Assembly (NCBI RefSeq): GCF_963576615.1
Contig: NC_088714.1
Span: 28,206,558 to 28,270,557, forward strand
Length of the DNA: 64,000 nt
From: Watersipora subatra
Taxonomy: Eukaryota; Bryozoa; Gymnolaemata; Cheilostomatida; Watersiporidae
Direction of reading: 5' to 3'
Shown here: piece by piece, positions 45,427 to 56,700 of the stretch
Numbering within the stretch: position 1 is the stretch's first letter
How the letters are laid out: every line of letters starts with the position of its first letter
Position numbers and translations under genes: made by a program
The notes under the pieces: generated by a model
Databases searched by the model: none
What the model was told of the DNA's origin: nothing
Seen by the model: only the letters and a program-made list of their open reading frames with translations

Positions 45427-47459
45427 AGATGTAGTTGCGTCAAAAATGAAATTAGGACCCATAAAAGGCTAAAACATCAGCTACAATTTGATGCCATTTT
45501 TGTCTTTGTAGACCAACCCTGTCCCTGTTGAGATATATGCGTTTGAATGAGGCCCTCTTTTAAAAAGCTCACGTTCCAGCGGGTGGCTATTTCGTGACGT
45601 CACAAGCTTGTTATCTGAAACGAAACCACAAGCGATAAATATGAGGTCGCTTCGTTAGCCAATCACGAGCGCGAAATTTTTATATAGGCCGTAATAAATG
45701 TTATCACTCGTAAAACGCGTTGTCTGTGATCTCGAAGATTCTCATCGCTAGAGAATTGATTCTCATCGTTACTGATTCAACGCGTTTCAACAATTACTAA
45801 GTTATACATAGTTTTAAAATGGCTTCAAGTTCGAGCGACCGCTACTCAGAGTTATCTGAGCAACTTTTAGTAAAAGATTACAGTAGACAGCCTATGGCCA
45901 AAGCTGACAGGCGTCAGCAGCGTTGCAGAAGCTGCAGCAGCAGCAGCTGCAGAAGAAGACAGAATGGAGGTAAATTAACTTAGAGTCTTCTATACTTTAG
46001 TAAATGTAATATTTTTTATAGTCATAAATACATATACTAATTAATAAAATGATAATTCTTTGCTATCTCCAATCATCGTTTCATAGCTTATCTGCCGTTT
46101 TACCTAGCTATAATATTTTTTTCGAATTTTCTTTGGTAAATTAGAGTCATGATTACAAATTATTTTCACTCGTAGGAAGTGGGTAAAATCGATTGATCAT
46201 TGCAAATCTTTAATTTCCAGAACCAAAGCTTCGAATCGTTGGCTTGGCGTACTTGTGCCTTTATTAAATGTTTATTCGTTTTTAAAATTACACTCGCAAT
46301 CTATTTAACTCCCAATTTGGAAGCTGTCAATAGATACGCTTTAGAATGACATATCTATGAATGACATATATAATGCATCTACTTTGTTTACATTTACTTG
46401 TTTTACTGATTACAGAATGTTTATGTCGTCCCACCAGCCGAAGAAGCTTTGTCATTGTGTGGAAACTGCCATAAAGGAGAAAGCGAGACTTGAATGCGTG
46501 CTGGATGATGTTTTGTTTGAGTTTGTTGCAGTAGATGAATTTTTCTTATTGTATCAGCTAATACTATGTGAGTGGCCACGACTTGATGAATATTTTTAAT
46601 AAAAGCTTTATGCCGAGATGAAAATATTTTTGCTTGTAAAAATTATATAATAAAATAATATTGTTGAAGATAATGCAAAACATGATTTGCAGAATATTGT
46701 AGTGAATCGGATATGGTATATGGGTGTCCGCAGAACTGGAGAATGTGAGTTCAAATCCAGTTTGCAGCAGACTTCTCATCCTTGAAACTCTATCCCTGTC
46801 TATATTCTTTTCAAAGAGGTGGCTTGCTTATTTCAATTAATTAGCATTCGGTAAGAATACTAGTAAGAAACTAGTACGTAGGCAATAGGTAATGGGCGAC
46901 ATAATGTGGGCGGGGCTTATGGGAGGCTGTATATCGTTTAGATGGGTAGCTGCAGAACTGTGCTGATACAAAGACCGCGTTCTACATAAAGTGACTAGAC
47001 AGAATTACCGTAGACCGGTAGAATTGGTAGTCGGTACCCAAATGTTTACACAACATTTGGAGAAAGTGAGTAGAACAAACTTTCAATTTTCGTTATTTGA
47101 GGCCTTTTAAACATTCATAATAATGCATCTGTAGCAGGATTTAAAATTTTATTCTAGCCAACACGAGCAAATACAAAATAAGATATATGCCAATAGAGCC
47201 GCGTAAGACTAGACTTTTATCGCAAATAGCCGATGTGAATACGAGAGATAGAGAGAGGTTGCCAAACGCGTGACATCATTTTTGGCGAGGCTGGGCACGT
47301 TTTTGTGGCCTGAGCGTTTTACGGCGATCAGATTTTTTCGGTTTTAATCTTCAAATATCTTGGCAATGCGATCGCGTAACACAACAACAACATATCAACT
47401 GATAGAGAAAAAAAATGCTTTCTTTTAAGATCAACTTAAATTTTGACGCAACTACATCT
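45427..47459. mobile_element. TTAA-flanked element with 19-bp inverted ends (2,033 bp)
   Basis: Both ends are AGATGTAGTTGCGTCAAAA (19 of 19 identical), flanked by TTAA at 45423-45426 and 47460-47463. It belongs to the same family as 52988-56171: the segment next to the left end (aattaggaccc..aaaaggctaaaac) reappears inverted at 56096-56145, and the right part (47150-47240) reappears inverted at 53200-53290. It is nested in the pogo element. Confidence 0.9.
45819..45969 (+). CDS. Possible first exon inside the TTAA element
   Basis: ATG at 45819 opens 50 codons beginning MASSSSDRYSELSEQLLVKD, followed by a Gln/Arg/Cys/Ser run and a donor at 45970 (GGAG/gtaaat). A TATA-like tttttatatagg lies 140 bases upstream. 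An acceptor at 46415 opens frames containing LCGNCHKGES and ARLECVLDDVLFEF, reminiscent of small Cys-rich domains in transposon proteins, but no single frame joins them cleanly. Product unknown; it may be a relic of the element's own gene. Confidence 0.3.
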
Positions 47460-47488
47460 TTAAGCTCGTAAGTTGAAGTATGACTGTA

Positions 47489-48060
47489 TAAGCTCTTCAA
47501 AGTGGCTGAGTCATCTACACTCATCACAGATGCAGGTTAACTCTTCACCTCAATAGTAAAAGGTTCTGTCACCAGTTTTGACACTCAATTGTGTCGAGTT
47601 TATGATTAACATTTTTTTCATTTAGGCTTGTAAACTGTAGTTCTTTTCTGTGAAATGGTAGAAAGAGATGTCAAACAGTTTTTTTAGAAATGACACGTTC
47701 ACTGGCTAGCAATAGTGGTCTTTCTCTATTTTATTGTTTTGTTTCTTTTGGAGAACCTTACTCTTCTCTTCTGCTCTATATCTCCAACCCTCTTACTTTC
47801 TCATAGAAAATGCTAGTTTATATGTAGAATGTTGTCAAGCAAATTTCTTGACTGGGCAGGCTCACTCACTAGCAATGTTAGTCTGTCTATAATACTCCCT
47901 CGATTCTTTTGCGGAGTTCACCTTTTCTTTCTGTTGGATAAGTTTCACCCTCTTAGTGTCTGCTTGCATGTGAGAAAGTTAGTTTACACACATAGCGTGT
48001 CAAATTTTTATAATAGCCAGCTCTTGAGCCTGTGCACCATTGTGATTTCTACTTTTATGT
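47489..48060. repeat. Local repeat, second copy
   Basis: Continuation of the interrupted copy to the right of the pogo element, similar to 42510-42890. A third partial copy follows at 47840-48060 (gctcactcactagcaatgtt, then gagcctgtgcaccattgtg). Confidence 0.7.
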
Positions 48061-48064
48061 ATTG

Positions 48065-49968
48065 ACTAGGTGAATGCCCAGCGTTGCTCGGGTAGTAAAA
48101 ATGTTTTTTGCACACAAAGATTTTTTTTAACATATAACATCAGTTACCATTCTAACTTTCAAATTTCATATTCTGAGAATTGTTTTGTGCAGTTCAAATA
48201 AATTAAGAGAAAAAATAAAACAACTATAAAGGTGTTTAAATGTGAATGTGAAATAATCACCAAGTAATGGTTAAATAAGATCTTTTCTGCTAAAATTACC
48301 ATGAAAATTTATTTGGTATGTAATTATATGATTTTAATTTGTTTTAGGGTTGGCATCATAAGTCGATAATGTAGTATAGAATGGTATAGAAACTCATAGT
48401 AGTTTTCAAAAACAAGCTCATAAAGTTCATCAAATTGTTATATGCAAATTGTTCATATTAAGAATTAGTAACAAAGCAATATATTAACCTTAGTAGCTAT
48501 AGTTACCTATAGATGGTAACTTCAGTGTATTCAGGGGTGCTGATCTGCAATGAAATGTATCGTAGAGACAGATGTACCTTTGAGACAAATGTATAAAGTA
48601 AACATTGAATTGAACTTAAATCAATTTAACTTACTAAACATATACTTGAAGGAAGTTTTAGTATATATGTATTTTACTAAATTAAACTCCAACTTTCAAC
48701 TAAAATTTTATCACTCATCAGTTTTCGAATTCGTTTTTGTTAAAGGCCACACGTAACGAATTATTCGATCATTCTGACCAAATTGACGAGTTTCACAGAA
48801 TTCACGTATTTATTCGGCCTTATAATATCCCATAATCGTCTGAGCTGTGCATGCACACCGAATTCGTCAACGAAACGCTTTTAATTAGCTAACCTATTTT
48901 TTTAGCGAGCACGACTCTAGTAGCTTTGACAAGTGGTATAGTCCAAGACAAGTACGACGACACGCAATAAAAGTATCACCGCGATATGACTTTATACATA
49001 CGATGCAACTGCCTATATGCGCTAAGGATAGCGACTGTTTTTACGACGGAGCTTTTGCTGCATAAAAAGAAATTATTATTATTGGACAAGAAACAATTTA
49101 TAGCTACTAAACCATTTAAAAGAAATTACTGGATACACGATGAGAAGTTCCTGCCATGGTGAACCAACGAGAGAGAACCAACAATAGCGCATATATAGGC
49201 AGTTTCATCGTATATATAAAGTCATATCGCGGTGATACTTTTATTGCGTGTCGTCGTACGTGTCTTGGACTATACCACTTGTCAAAGCTACTAGAGTCGT
49301 GCTCGCTAAAAAAATTGGTTAGCCAATTAAAAGCGTTTCGTTGACGAATTCGGTGTGCATGCACAGCTCAGACGATTATGGGATATTCGGCCGAATAAAT
49401 CTGTGAATTCTGTGAAACACGTGAATTCTGTCAGAATGAACGAATAATTCGTTACGTTTGGCCGGACCTTAACGCTGAACAGGGATAGCGAGCAAGGTAT
49501 ATCTCTTTCAGGCGTTGTGGGAGGGTTTTGGACGATTAGCATATTGACATTGTTGTTATTTTGCTGTAACCACTACACCAAGTGCCAAATTTTAGTTTTG
49601 AGAAATTTTTTTAAATATTGTATTGCAAAAAACAAATTTGCCCTAGTATGGCGAGAACAATGAAGCATCACGTTTCAAAGAGTTAGGCAAACAAATCTTA
49701 TGACAAAGGCATAGTAACCTGTGGGCGCACTGTATTAATTAATAATTTAGCGTGCGCAATCGAGAAATGGGTATACAGTATATGGTAAAAGCGATGGAAA
49801 TGGTAAGAATGGCGCAACAGCCTTGTGATTATGTTCTTGTTTACAACCTCGCGGTTACAATCTTTATGAGTTCAAATCCAGTAGGAAGCGCACTTTTCAT
49901 TCTTAGATTTTAATCAGCTATAGCTAGACAGATGGACAACAAACTTTGAGATTTATTTATGTATATAG
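48065..49968 (+). repeat. SINE-like repeat, copy 1, interrupted by a foldback
   Basis: Starts actaggtgaatgcccagcgt and ends with agatttatttatgtatatag. Near the right end a tRNA-like segment (about 49818-49890) has a GTGATTATGTTCTTG A-box-like and a GAGTTCAAATCC B-box-like word. It is split by the 725-bp foldback at 48744-49468. Confidence 0.7.
48744..49468. mobile_element. Long foldback MITE flanked by TTAA (725 bp)
   Basis: The two halves are nearly complementary over about 270 bases each (48744-49015 against 49195-49468), with a spacer of about 180 bases. Internal end words are CGTAACGAATTATTCG on both arms. TTAA is at 48740-48743 and 49469-49472; the first ~15 bases of the arms differ by small indels. 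The frames at 49116-49542 are products of the palindrome. Confidence 0.85.
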
Positions 49969-50345
49969 ACTAGGCGAATGCTCGGCGTTGCACGTGTGTT
50001 AAAAACAGCCTATAAACAGTTGCAGATGATGTTCATTATTTGTCAATGACTAATTTGAGTAAGATAGTATCCGTATTGCTTAACTCACTAATTAGAGCCG
50101 TGAGAGTAAGCTTTAGTGACATCGCGTGTACTGCAAAGCCACTATGCATATTTTAACCCCGATAATGACTCATATCACGCATTGAGTCCATTGAACCTCA
50201 TGCAGCTTAACGGGTTAGCTTGTCGCTCTGAGAATGGAAGGTTCTGAGATCAAATGTTTTGTGATATGGATTTTTAATTGCTAGATTTCAATCGCTTTAG
50301 CTGTACAGACGAATGACAAGTTTTTAGATTTATAGATTGATGGGA
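49969..50345 (+). repeat. SINE-like repeat, copy 2, head-to-tail with copy 1
   Basis: Starts actaggcgaatgctcggcgt immediately after the end of copy 1, has a tRNA-like GGGTTAGCTTGTCGCT word at 50213, and ends in tttagatttatag. It is shorter than copy 1. Confidence 0.7.
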
Positions 50346-50747
50346 CACAGGCTAAATATATCAGATATTAGGTTCTAACTTCTTGATTCACAATATTTTC
50401 TACATACAAATTCAAGCTCTTTGTTAATTCTGTTTTGGCTCTCCGCTACCAGAAAGTTATTAGCTGTGATTAATTACCTATTTACAGATGAATTAGCCTA
50501 AAATGTGCTTCGCAAAAAATATTTGTAGACGTTCATATAAATAACCAAAAATGGCAAAAATAGGTAGCATTTTAAAAAGATGACCAGTAGCGATGAGGTC
50601 ATTTTATAATTTGACTAGAGTGATTGAGAACTGTGAAGACAACTGGTATATAATTGTTATTGTGTTCTAACTTTCAAATTGTTCTGTTATTTTAGCTGAT
50701 CTCCAACTTCTGATGTGGTGAATCTTAAAAGTTTCATTACAGGCATC

Positions 50748-53700
50748 ATGGGAAAGGGACAATCGGTGAGCTGATAACTCCAAGTCTTTGTTACTAGCAT
50801 AGACAATACTAGCATGATTACTGTTATAGTCTATAGACAGTGATGACTATGGTCGTACTAGAGATGAAAGGAGCAAAAAAAACATGCCCTCTATAATAAC
50901 CAGCAGTAATTTACCTGTAAACTTAAACACACCAAACTTGTAACTACACGAGTTCAAACTATTGCACCATTTTGAAACTGGATCTCAGCTTCAAAAGTCA
51001 TAGTCATCCATAGAGCTCTGCTAATCTTCTAAATAGAGTTTGACCTAAGAAAAATCATCACAATAACACTAAGCCGGATTAAATTCAATACATTCCAATT
51101 TGTTTTAGACCAATGTATAGTGGTCGTCACCTTAATGATTGATATGATGACATGTTCTCTTTTTATTCTATACAAACGTGTTCTTTGCTTTCTGACTGCA
51201 GGTGCTATACATCAGAGTCATAAAGGGTAAATAGTAAAAATCTTTTTTCCACCTTAGAACAATTCACTACTAATATATTAAATATAATTGTAATCAATAA
51301 TTTAAAGGCTAGAAATCCTTTGCTGATTAAAACAAAATAATTTTTACAGTTCTGATGTTTAAAGTAATAATTATCATTTCAATACTAGAACAGATATTTA
51401 TTCTGATGGATAACAGAATTTTCTAATAGAAAATACAGCGATGAGAGAATAAATTCTAGCGTTGTGTAGTCTGGTGATGAGTATACGCATTGTTATTTGT
51501 CTTAACAAGGTGATGCTGTTGAGCTTACTGTTTTCACATGATGTGCCCAAGGTTAATGTATTTTTATTTTCAAAACAACCTGGTCGACATTTCGTCATGG
51601 TGGAACGAAGCGTCCTCTCTCAATTTCAGTTTAAATATTGCAGACTAGTAAGATATAGCTAAGAACAGAAGCCTTCTCTAATTTTTGATATCTCAAACTT
51701 AACAAAGTTTGAGATAGCAAAAACGCAACGTTATGTTTAGCAACAAAATCCAAACAGTAATGTAATATTCTGCATTGATTTGTGACCCTTTTAATCTTTG
51801 TTATAAGATATTGAATAGCTGCTGAATATACATTTGTGTTACTGTAAGTGCTAAGTATGCAATTATTTTTCATTATAATATATACTTTGTTAAAGGTTGA
51901 CTTGCAACAAAATTCACATTACAGTTATTTGGTATCAACAGATTCACCATGTCTTACGCTGCTGTGTTGTGAGCGCAAAATATGTGGAAATGTGACTACA
52001 AGCCCTTGAAAGCTCAAAAACGAATAGTTAATCGCGGCCATCACGAAAACGCCGTAGATTAGAATCTCTTTCCAAAATGGCTTAAATGGAATGTAGTCGA
52101 GCGAGATGGCTTCTGTTTACACTTTCATACAACCTCATTCGTCGAAATATTCTCAAAAATATACTTCATGCGTTCAATAAAATCATGTCTATTGTCTGTA
52201 CGCGTCTTTTTCATCATCATTGTAATGCTGTCACTTTGAGCACTGATATCTCAAAACCTACCGTGAAAATTTGTTTAATTTTTCAACCTTAACTCGAAGG
52301 AGTACATATCATTGTCTGATAAACATGACGAGCCTGTTGTTCACCTGTTATAGTTGAAAATGCGACAAAAATTATTCGCCTTGTTTGGCAAAAAAGTATG
52401 AGTCACATGATCAGATTATGACTAGAAATATAGACCAAGTCGAAACAAAACGGTAAAGTAGCGAGCATCTATATTTGATACCGGCTTTTTTGTAGAACTC
52501 GAAGTGTTTGTCATAAACTATAGTGCTATGAGAAGTTTTATATTGAGTCTTTTATTGGCCTTTCATTTCACGTGATAACATCACATGTCAAATTGATAAC
52601 CAAATCGTTTGAGTACGTCAGAGAAATAAATTGATTCTAACCTACGTCGTTTTCGTGATGGTGGCGATTTACTGTTCGTTTTTGAGCTTTTAGGAGCTTG
52701 TAATCACATTTCCACATAATTTGAACCTACTACACAGCAGAGTGAGACATGGTGAATCTTTTGATACCAAATAACTGTAATGTGAATTTTGTTGCAAGTC
52801 AACCTTTAAAATGAAGAAATTATTGTATGAATTACGTATGTATGTAATGTTTATTTTTTTTAATTTGAGGCGTTTATGTTACTTGCAAATATAAACAGGC
52901 TTCAAGTTATTTATATATTCATTTTGTTGTTATATTTAGGCATTATGCTCTTGAAAACTAGAATATAAACAAAGTTGTTTGATTTAAAGATGTACTCGCA
53001 TCAAATTTTAGCTAATTATATCAAAAAGTATAGGTATCATTCTACTATTTGGTATTGTTTTTGATGATTGAGGTGGCCTGACTGCTAAGATGTTTCAAGA
53101 TTAACATCAACAAAACTTTATTGCTGTTGAAATGCTCAGAAAACAAAGATTTTACCTGACTTGCCTAAAATGATGTAGATAGGAGACAGCCTATTTCTAT
53201 ATGTCGTATTCACATCAGCTATTGCGATACAAGTCTAGTGCTACGCGGCTCCATCGGTATATATTTTATTTTGTATTTGCTCAAAATCACTACAATGAAA
53301 TTCTAAATTTAGCTACAGATACATGGTTATAAAAGTCCCAAACGTCTCAAATAAGGGTAATTAAACTTTTGTCATATTAGTTTTCTCTAAATTTTATGTT
53401 AACGTCTGAGTACCAACTCTGATTCTGTCATTCTACAGTAATTAGGTCGTCGAGTGAACTTATTTCATTGGGGCTCTTGTATCAGCGAAATTCTCAGTTG
53501 AAAAATCTCACTCTCTAAAATAAGGAAGCCACATCTTGGAAAAGATTATGTTCAAATACATGGTGAAACCAACTGCATCTTCAGAGAAGTCATGTATAGT
53601 CAACGTTATCTAGTCATTATTAGTATCAATTTGCAAGGAACAACTTACTGGTCACATTTGTTTAGTTGATTTAAATACAAAACAAATGGTTTTTTGAGTT

Positions 53701-56700
53701 GACCAAAAGCGGGAATGCAAAACAGCATCAATTTCTTTGAAATCAACCCACTGGTTCTGGCAAAGGGTTAATGAAGTCATTCTTGCACCTGGTTGGCGGT
53801 TTGTTGCATGGACTCACCTGTTTTCATTTAGTAGTGTGGAGCATAACATTTTTTGAGTAGCTCTTATTATTTGGTTCGTTGGAATTAAGTTAGCTATGCA
53901 AAAGTACCTGTCAATACAGCTCTGATTACACTTCATAAGCCCAAATATTAGACAAAATTTTCGCACAGTGACTACGGGGCTATGATGTATTCAATATGCT
54001 CTGCAAAATATTCAATATGCTCTGTTTCGCATTATCTCCAACATGATTTTATGACATAATTTTATAAACCATAAAACTTTCATTTCACCAACAAGTTTTC
54101 ATTAAAAACATCAATTCAAGTCATGGCCACTCACATAGTTTTAGCTCACATAATGGAAAAAATTACTCTATTGAAGTAAACTCAAATTCTGTATGTATCG
54201 TATCTGGATATTCTTCTTCATCTTTGCTCTTAAGATCTGTAGCTCTCAATATGTTGTATATGCAGGCTGGTAGTGATCACCACTCTGCTTTTGTGAGTCC
54301 TGCTGGGTATGTCCAAAATACCAATGATCTGTAGGTGCATGATTTCCTCTGTCTTTACAAACCATGTTGTACATCTCATGATCCTGCAGCCTTTCAGGTG
54401 ATTTCAGACACTCCGCTTCTGGATACTTCTGTACTAACAAAATACTAAACTACCGGTATTGTTAGATAACTTATTGAATGTCGCTTGGAAGTGATATGAC
54501 ATGTAGTAAAGTTATCAGCGATAAAAATACAATCGGCTACCAAACTTACCATATTAGTGTCGGTAGGTATGAAAGGCCACTCTCAATGAACCTGGTTTTA
54601 TATGGTCTGTAATTTCCTGCACTTCTGCAAGACACTTGATATCAGTCTGAAAAATGAAATGTCACATCGTGGCTTGTGCAGCACACATTCATGTCTCTCT
54701 TTCCCATGTATGACAGTTTTTACTCTGACACCACTGCTCTACTGATGTCACTACATAAGCATCCTGTAATCAATAAAACAAATTTATTAAATATATGTCA
54801 TTCATCCATATGGCGTTCTAACATGTATCTACTGAAAGTTTTCACTTTGGGAGTTAGATAGATTGAGAGTGTAAAAAAAGGCATAAGTACGCCAAGCTAA
54901 CAATTCAAAGCTTTGTTTCTGGGAGTTAATGATGAGCATTGATTAATCCATTTTCCTCACTTTTTACAAGTCAGAAGTGAACATAAATTCTAAATTTCTA
55001 ATCATAAATCTAATTTGCTAGCTAAAACTGCCAAAGAAAATTTGAAGCAAATATTATAGCTAGGTGTAACGATAAAGTTTTGAAGTGATGATTTGTGATA
55101 GCAAAAAGCTATAATTTTATTAATTAGTAAATTTATTCAGGAGTAAAATCATTTCCTTTAGTTTAGTATATCCACCAAACCTAGCTTCCAAGTAGTTGGA
55201 TTACAAGATTGCACCACCACTCCCAGCAGCTGCATCAAGAAGTGGGTCAACCCAGGAGTTCACCGAGAAAAACTCCTATGGTGCTGGGGGTGAGGAAACC
55301 AAGGACGCATCCGCCAGGACTTTCTCATCAAGAACCTCAACACCGAGGAAATGGCAAAGGGGTGCAGCAGTAGGGCCAATTACTGTCTGCACTAAAGCCC
55401 TCAAACAATCTCTCCTTGGCAAAAGGGACTCAGCTGATGCCATCTTGAAAAGCCGTATTTTGGCCGGCCCAACATGTTGCTGGTCAGAGACGTCCTACCA
55501 GAGGAGCTCCAGCCCGAAAGAGCCCGACAAGTGCTAGAGAATCAAGATAGAGGAAGCTTGCATCTACCACACTGGCCGAGACGGTTGTGTGGTATTAAAT
55601 CTTCTGCAGTGTGGTATAGGAGACTCAAAGTTAAAGATAGATTTACCTCCATTCTTGTATCTTCCTCTGCAGCATAACATTGCTGGTGTATGTCAGCTCT
55701 AACCATAGGCTGTCTGCCCCAATATTTAACTATCTGATGCGCAGAAAACTCTGAGTCACCTTCACTGGAACTTGAAGCATTGTTAACATTCTATTGTTCG
55801 TCAATAAAACGGGTCAATTCAGTGTACACCATCTACTAGTTCAGTAAATTCCCTAACGACGAGAATCTTCAAGATCACAAACCACGCATTTTACTGGCTA
55901 TAACATTTATTATAACTTATATAAAAATTTGTGCTGATGGTTGGCAAAAGAAGCAATCGTATATTAATCGCTCAAGGACTCTTCTCATATACTCTGACTA
56001 TAAAGCACCCGGCAGAATCTGAGCATTGCAAAAAATGATCTCATTCAAGCGCTTATATCTCTGGAGAGGGCTAGTATACAAAGACAAAAATGACAACAAA
56101 TTGTAGCCGATGTTTTAGCTTTTTATTGGTCCTAATTTCATTTGAATGTCTTCAATGATGCTATCACATCTTTAAATCCTGCCCGAGAAAATAGATAGAA
56201 ATTTTGCTTACACAATAACAAACTAGTCAGCTTCAAGATAAATCTGTAGCTGTAATTCAAAGCTTTAGAATGATGTGTGAATTCATCTGTAGTTGTTTCC
56301 CTTGGTATTTTACTCATTTCACTTTCACCGCATTTTAACAAATATATAATAACTAGCGGAATGCCAGGCATTGCACGGATATTAAGAATCAGCTTATAAA
56401 CAGTGACAGTTAATGTAGTTGCCAGCCACTTGCCATTTGTCTGGCACATTGCCAATGACTAATTTGAGTAAGCTTACTAATAAGAGTCGTGAGAGCGAGC
56501 ATAGCATTAAATTACGCCATAGCGGAGAGCAGTAACATATTTTCCCCCACCTACTGACATATATCGCCCAATGAATCCATCAATCTCGCTTAGTATAATT
56601 GCTAATATATATGTTTGGCAAACAGGAGGCTCCAAGATTAAATCTTCTGCAGTGTGGATTTTTTATTCCAATATTTTAATAGCCATAGCTGGAAAAATCG

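Larger units (their letters stand above)
43048..47486 (+). mobile_element. Pogo/Tigger element with two nested insertions (4,439 bp)
   Basis: The left end CAGTAATACTTCAACTTTGA and the right-end complement CAGTCATACTTCAACTTACG are inverted repeats, flanked by TA (43046-43047, 47487-47488). The interior has CENP-B-like helix-turn-helix coding remnants. A 1,132-bp hAT element (43607-44738) and a 2,033-bp TTAA element (45427-47459) are nested within, so the element's own remaining sequence is only about 1.3 kb. The insertion site matches the intact copy at 42480-42545. Confidence 0.85.

Noticed and set aside
49116..49542. Overlapping frames on both strands
   Set aside because: They arise from the foldback palindrome and mirror each other.
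49818..49890. tRNA gene
   Set aside because: It has A- and B-box-like words but no cloverleaf that I could fold; it is part of a repeated SINE-like element.
51203..51232. Extra exon of the GTPase gene after the acceptor near 51202
   Set aside because: It would add about nine residues in phase, but exon 1 already joins exon 2 in phase and no family residue pattern supports it.
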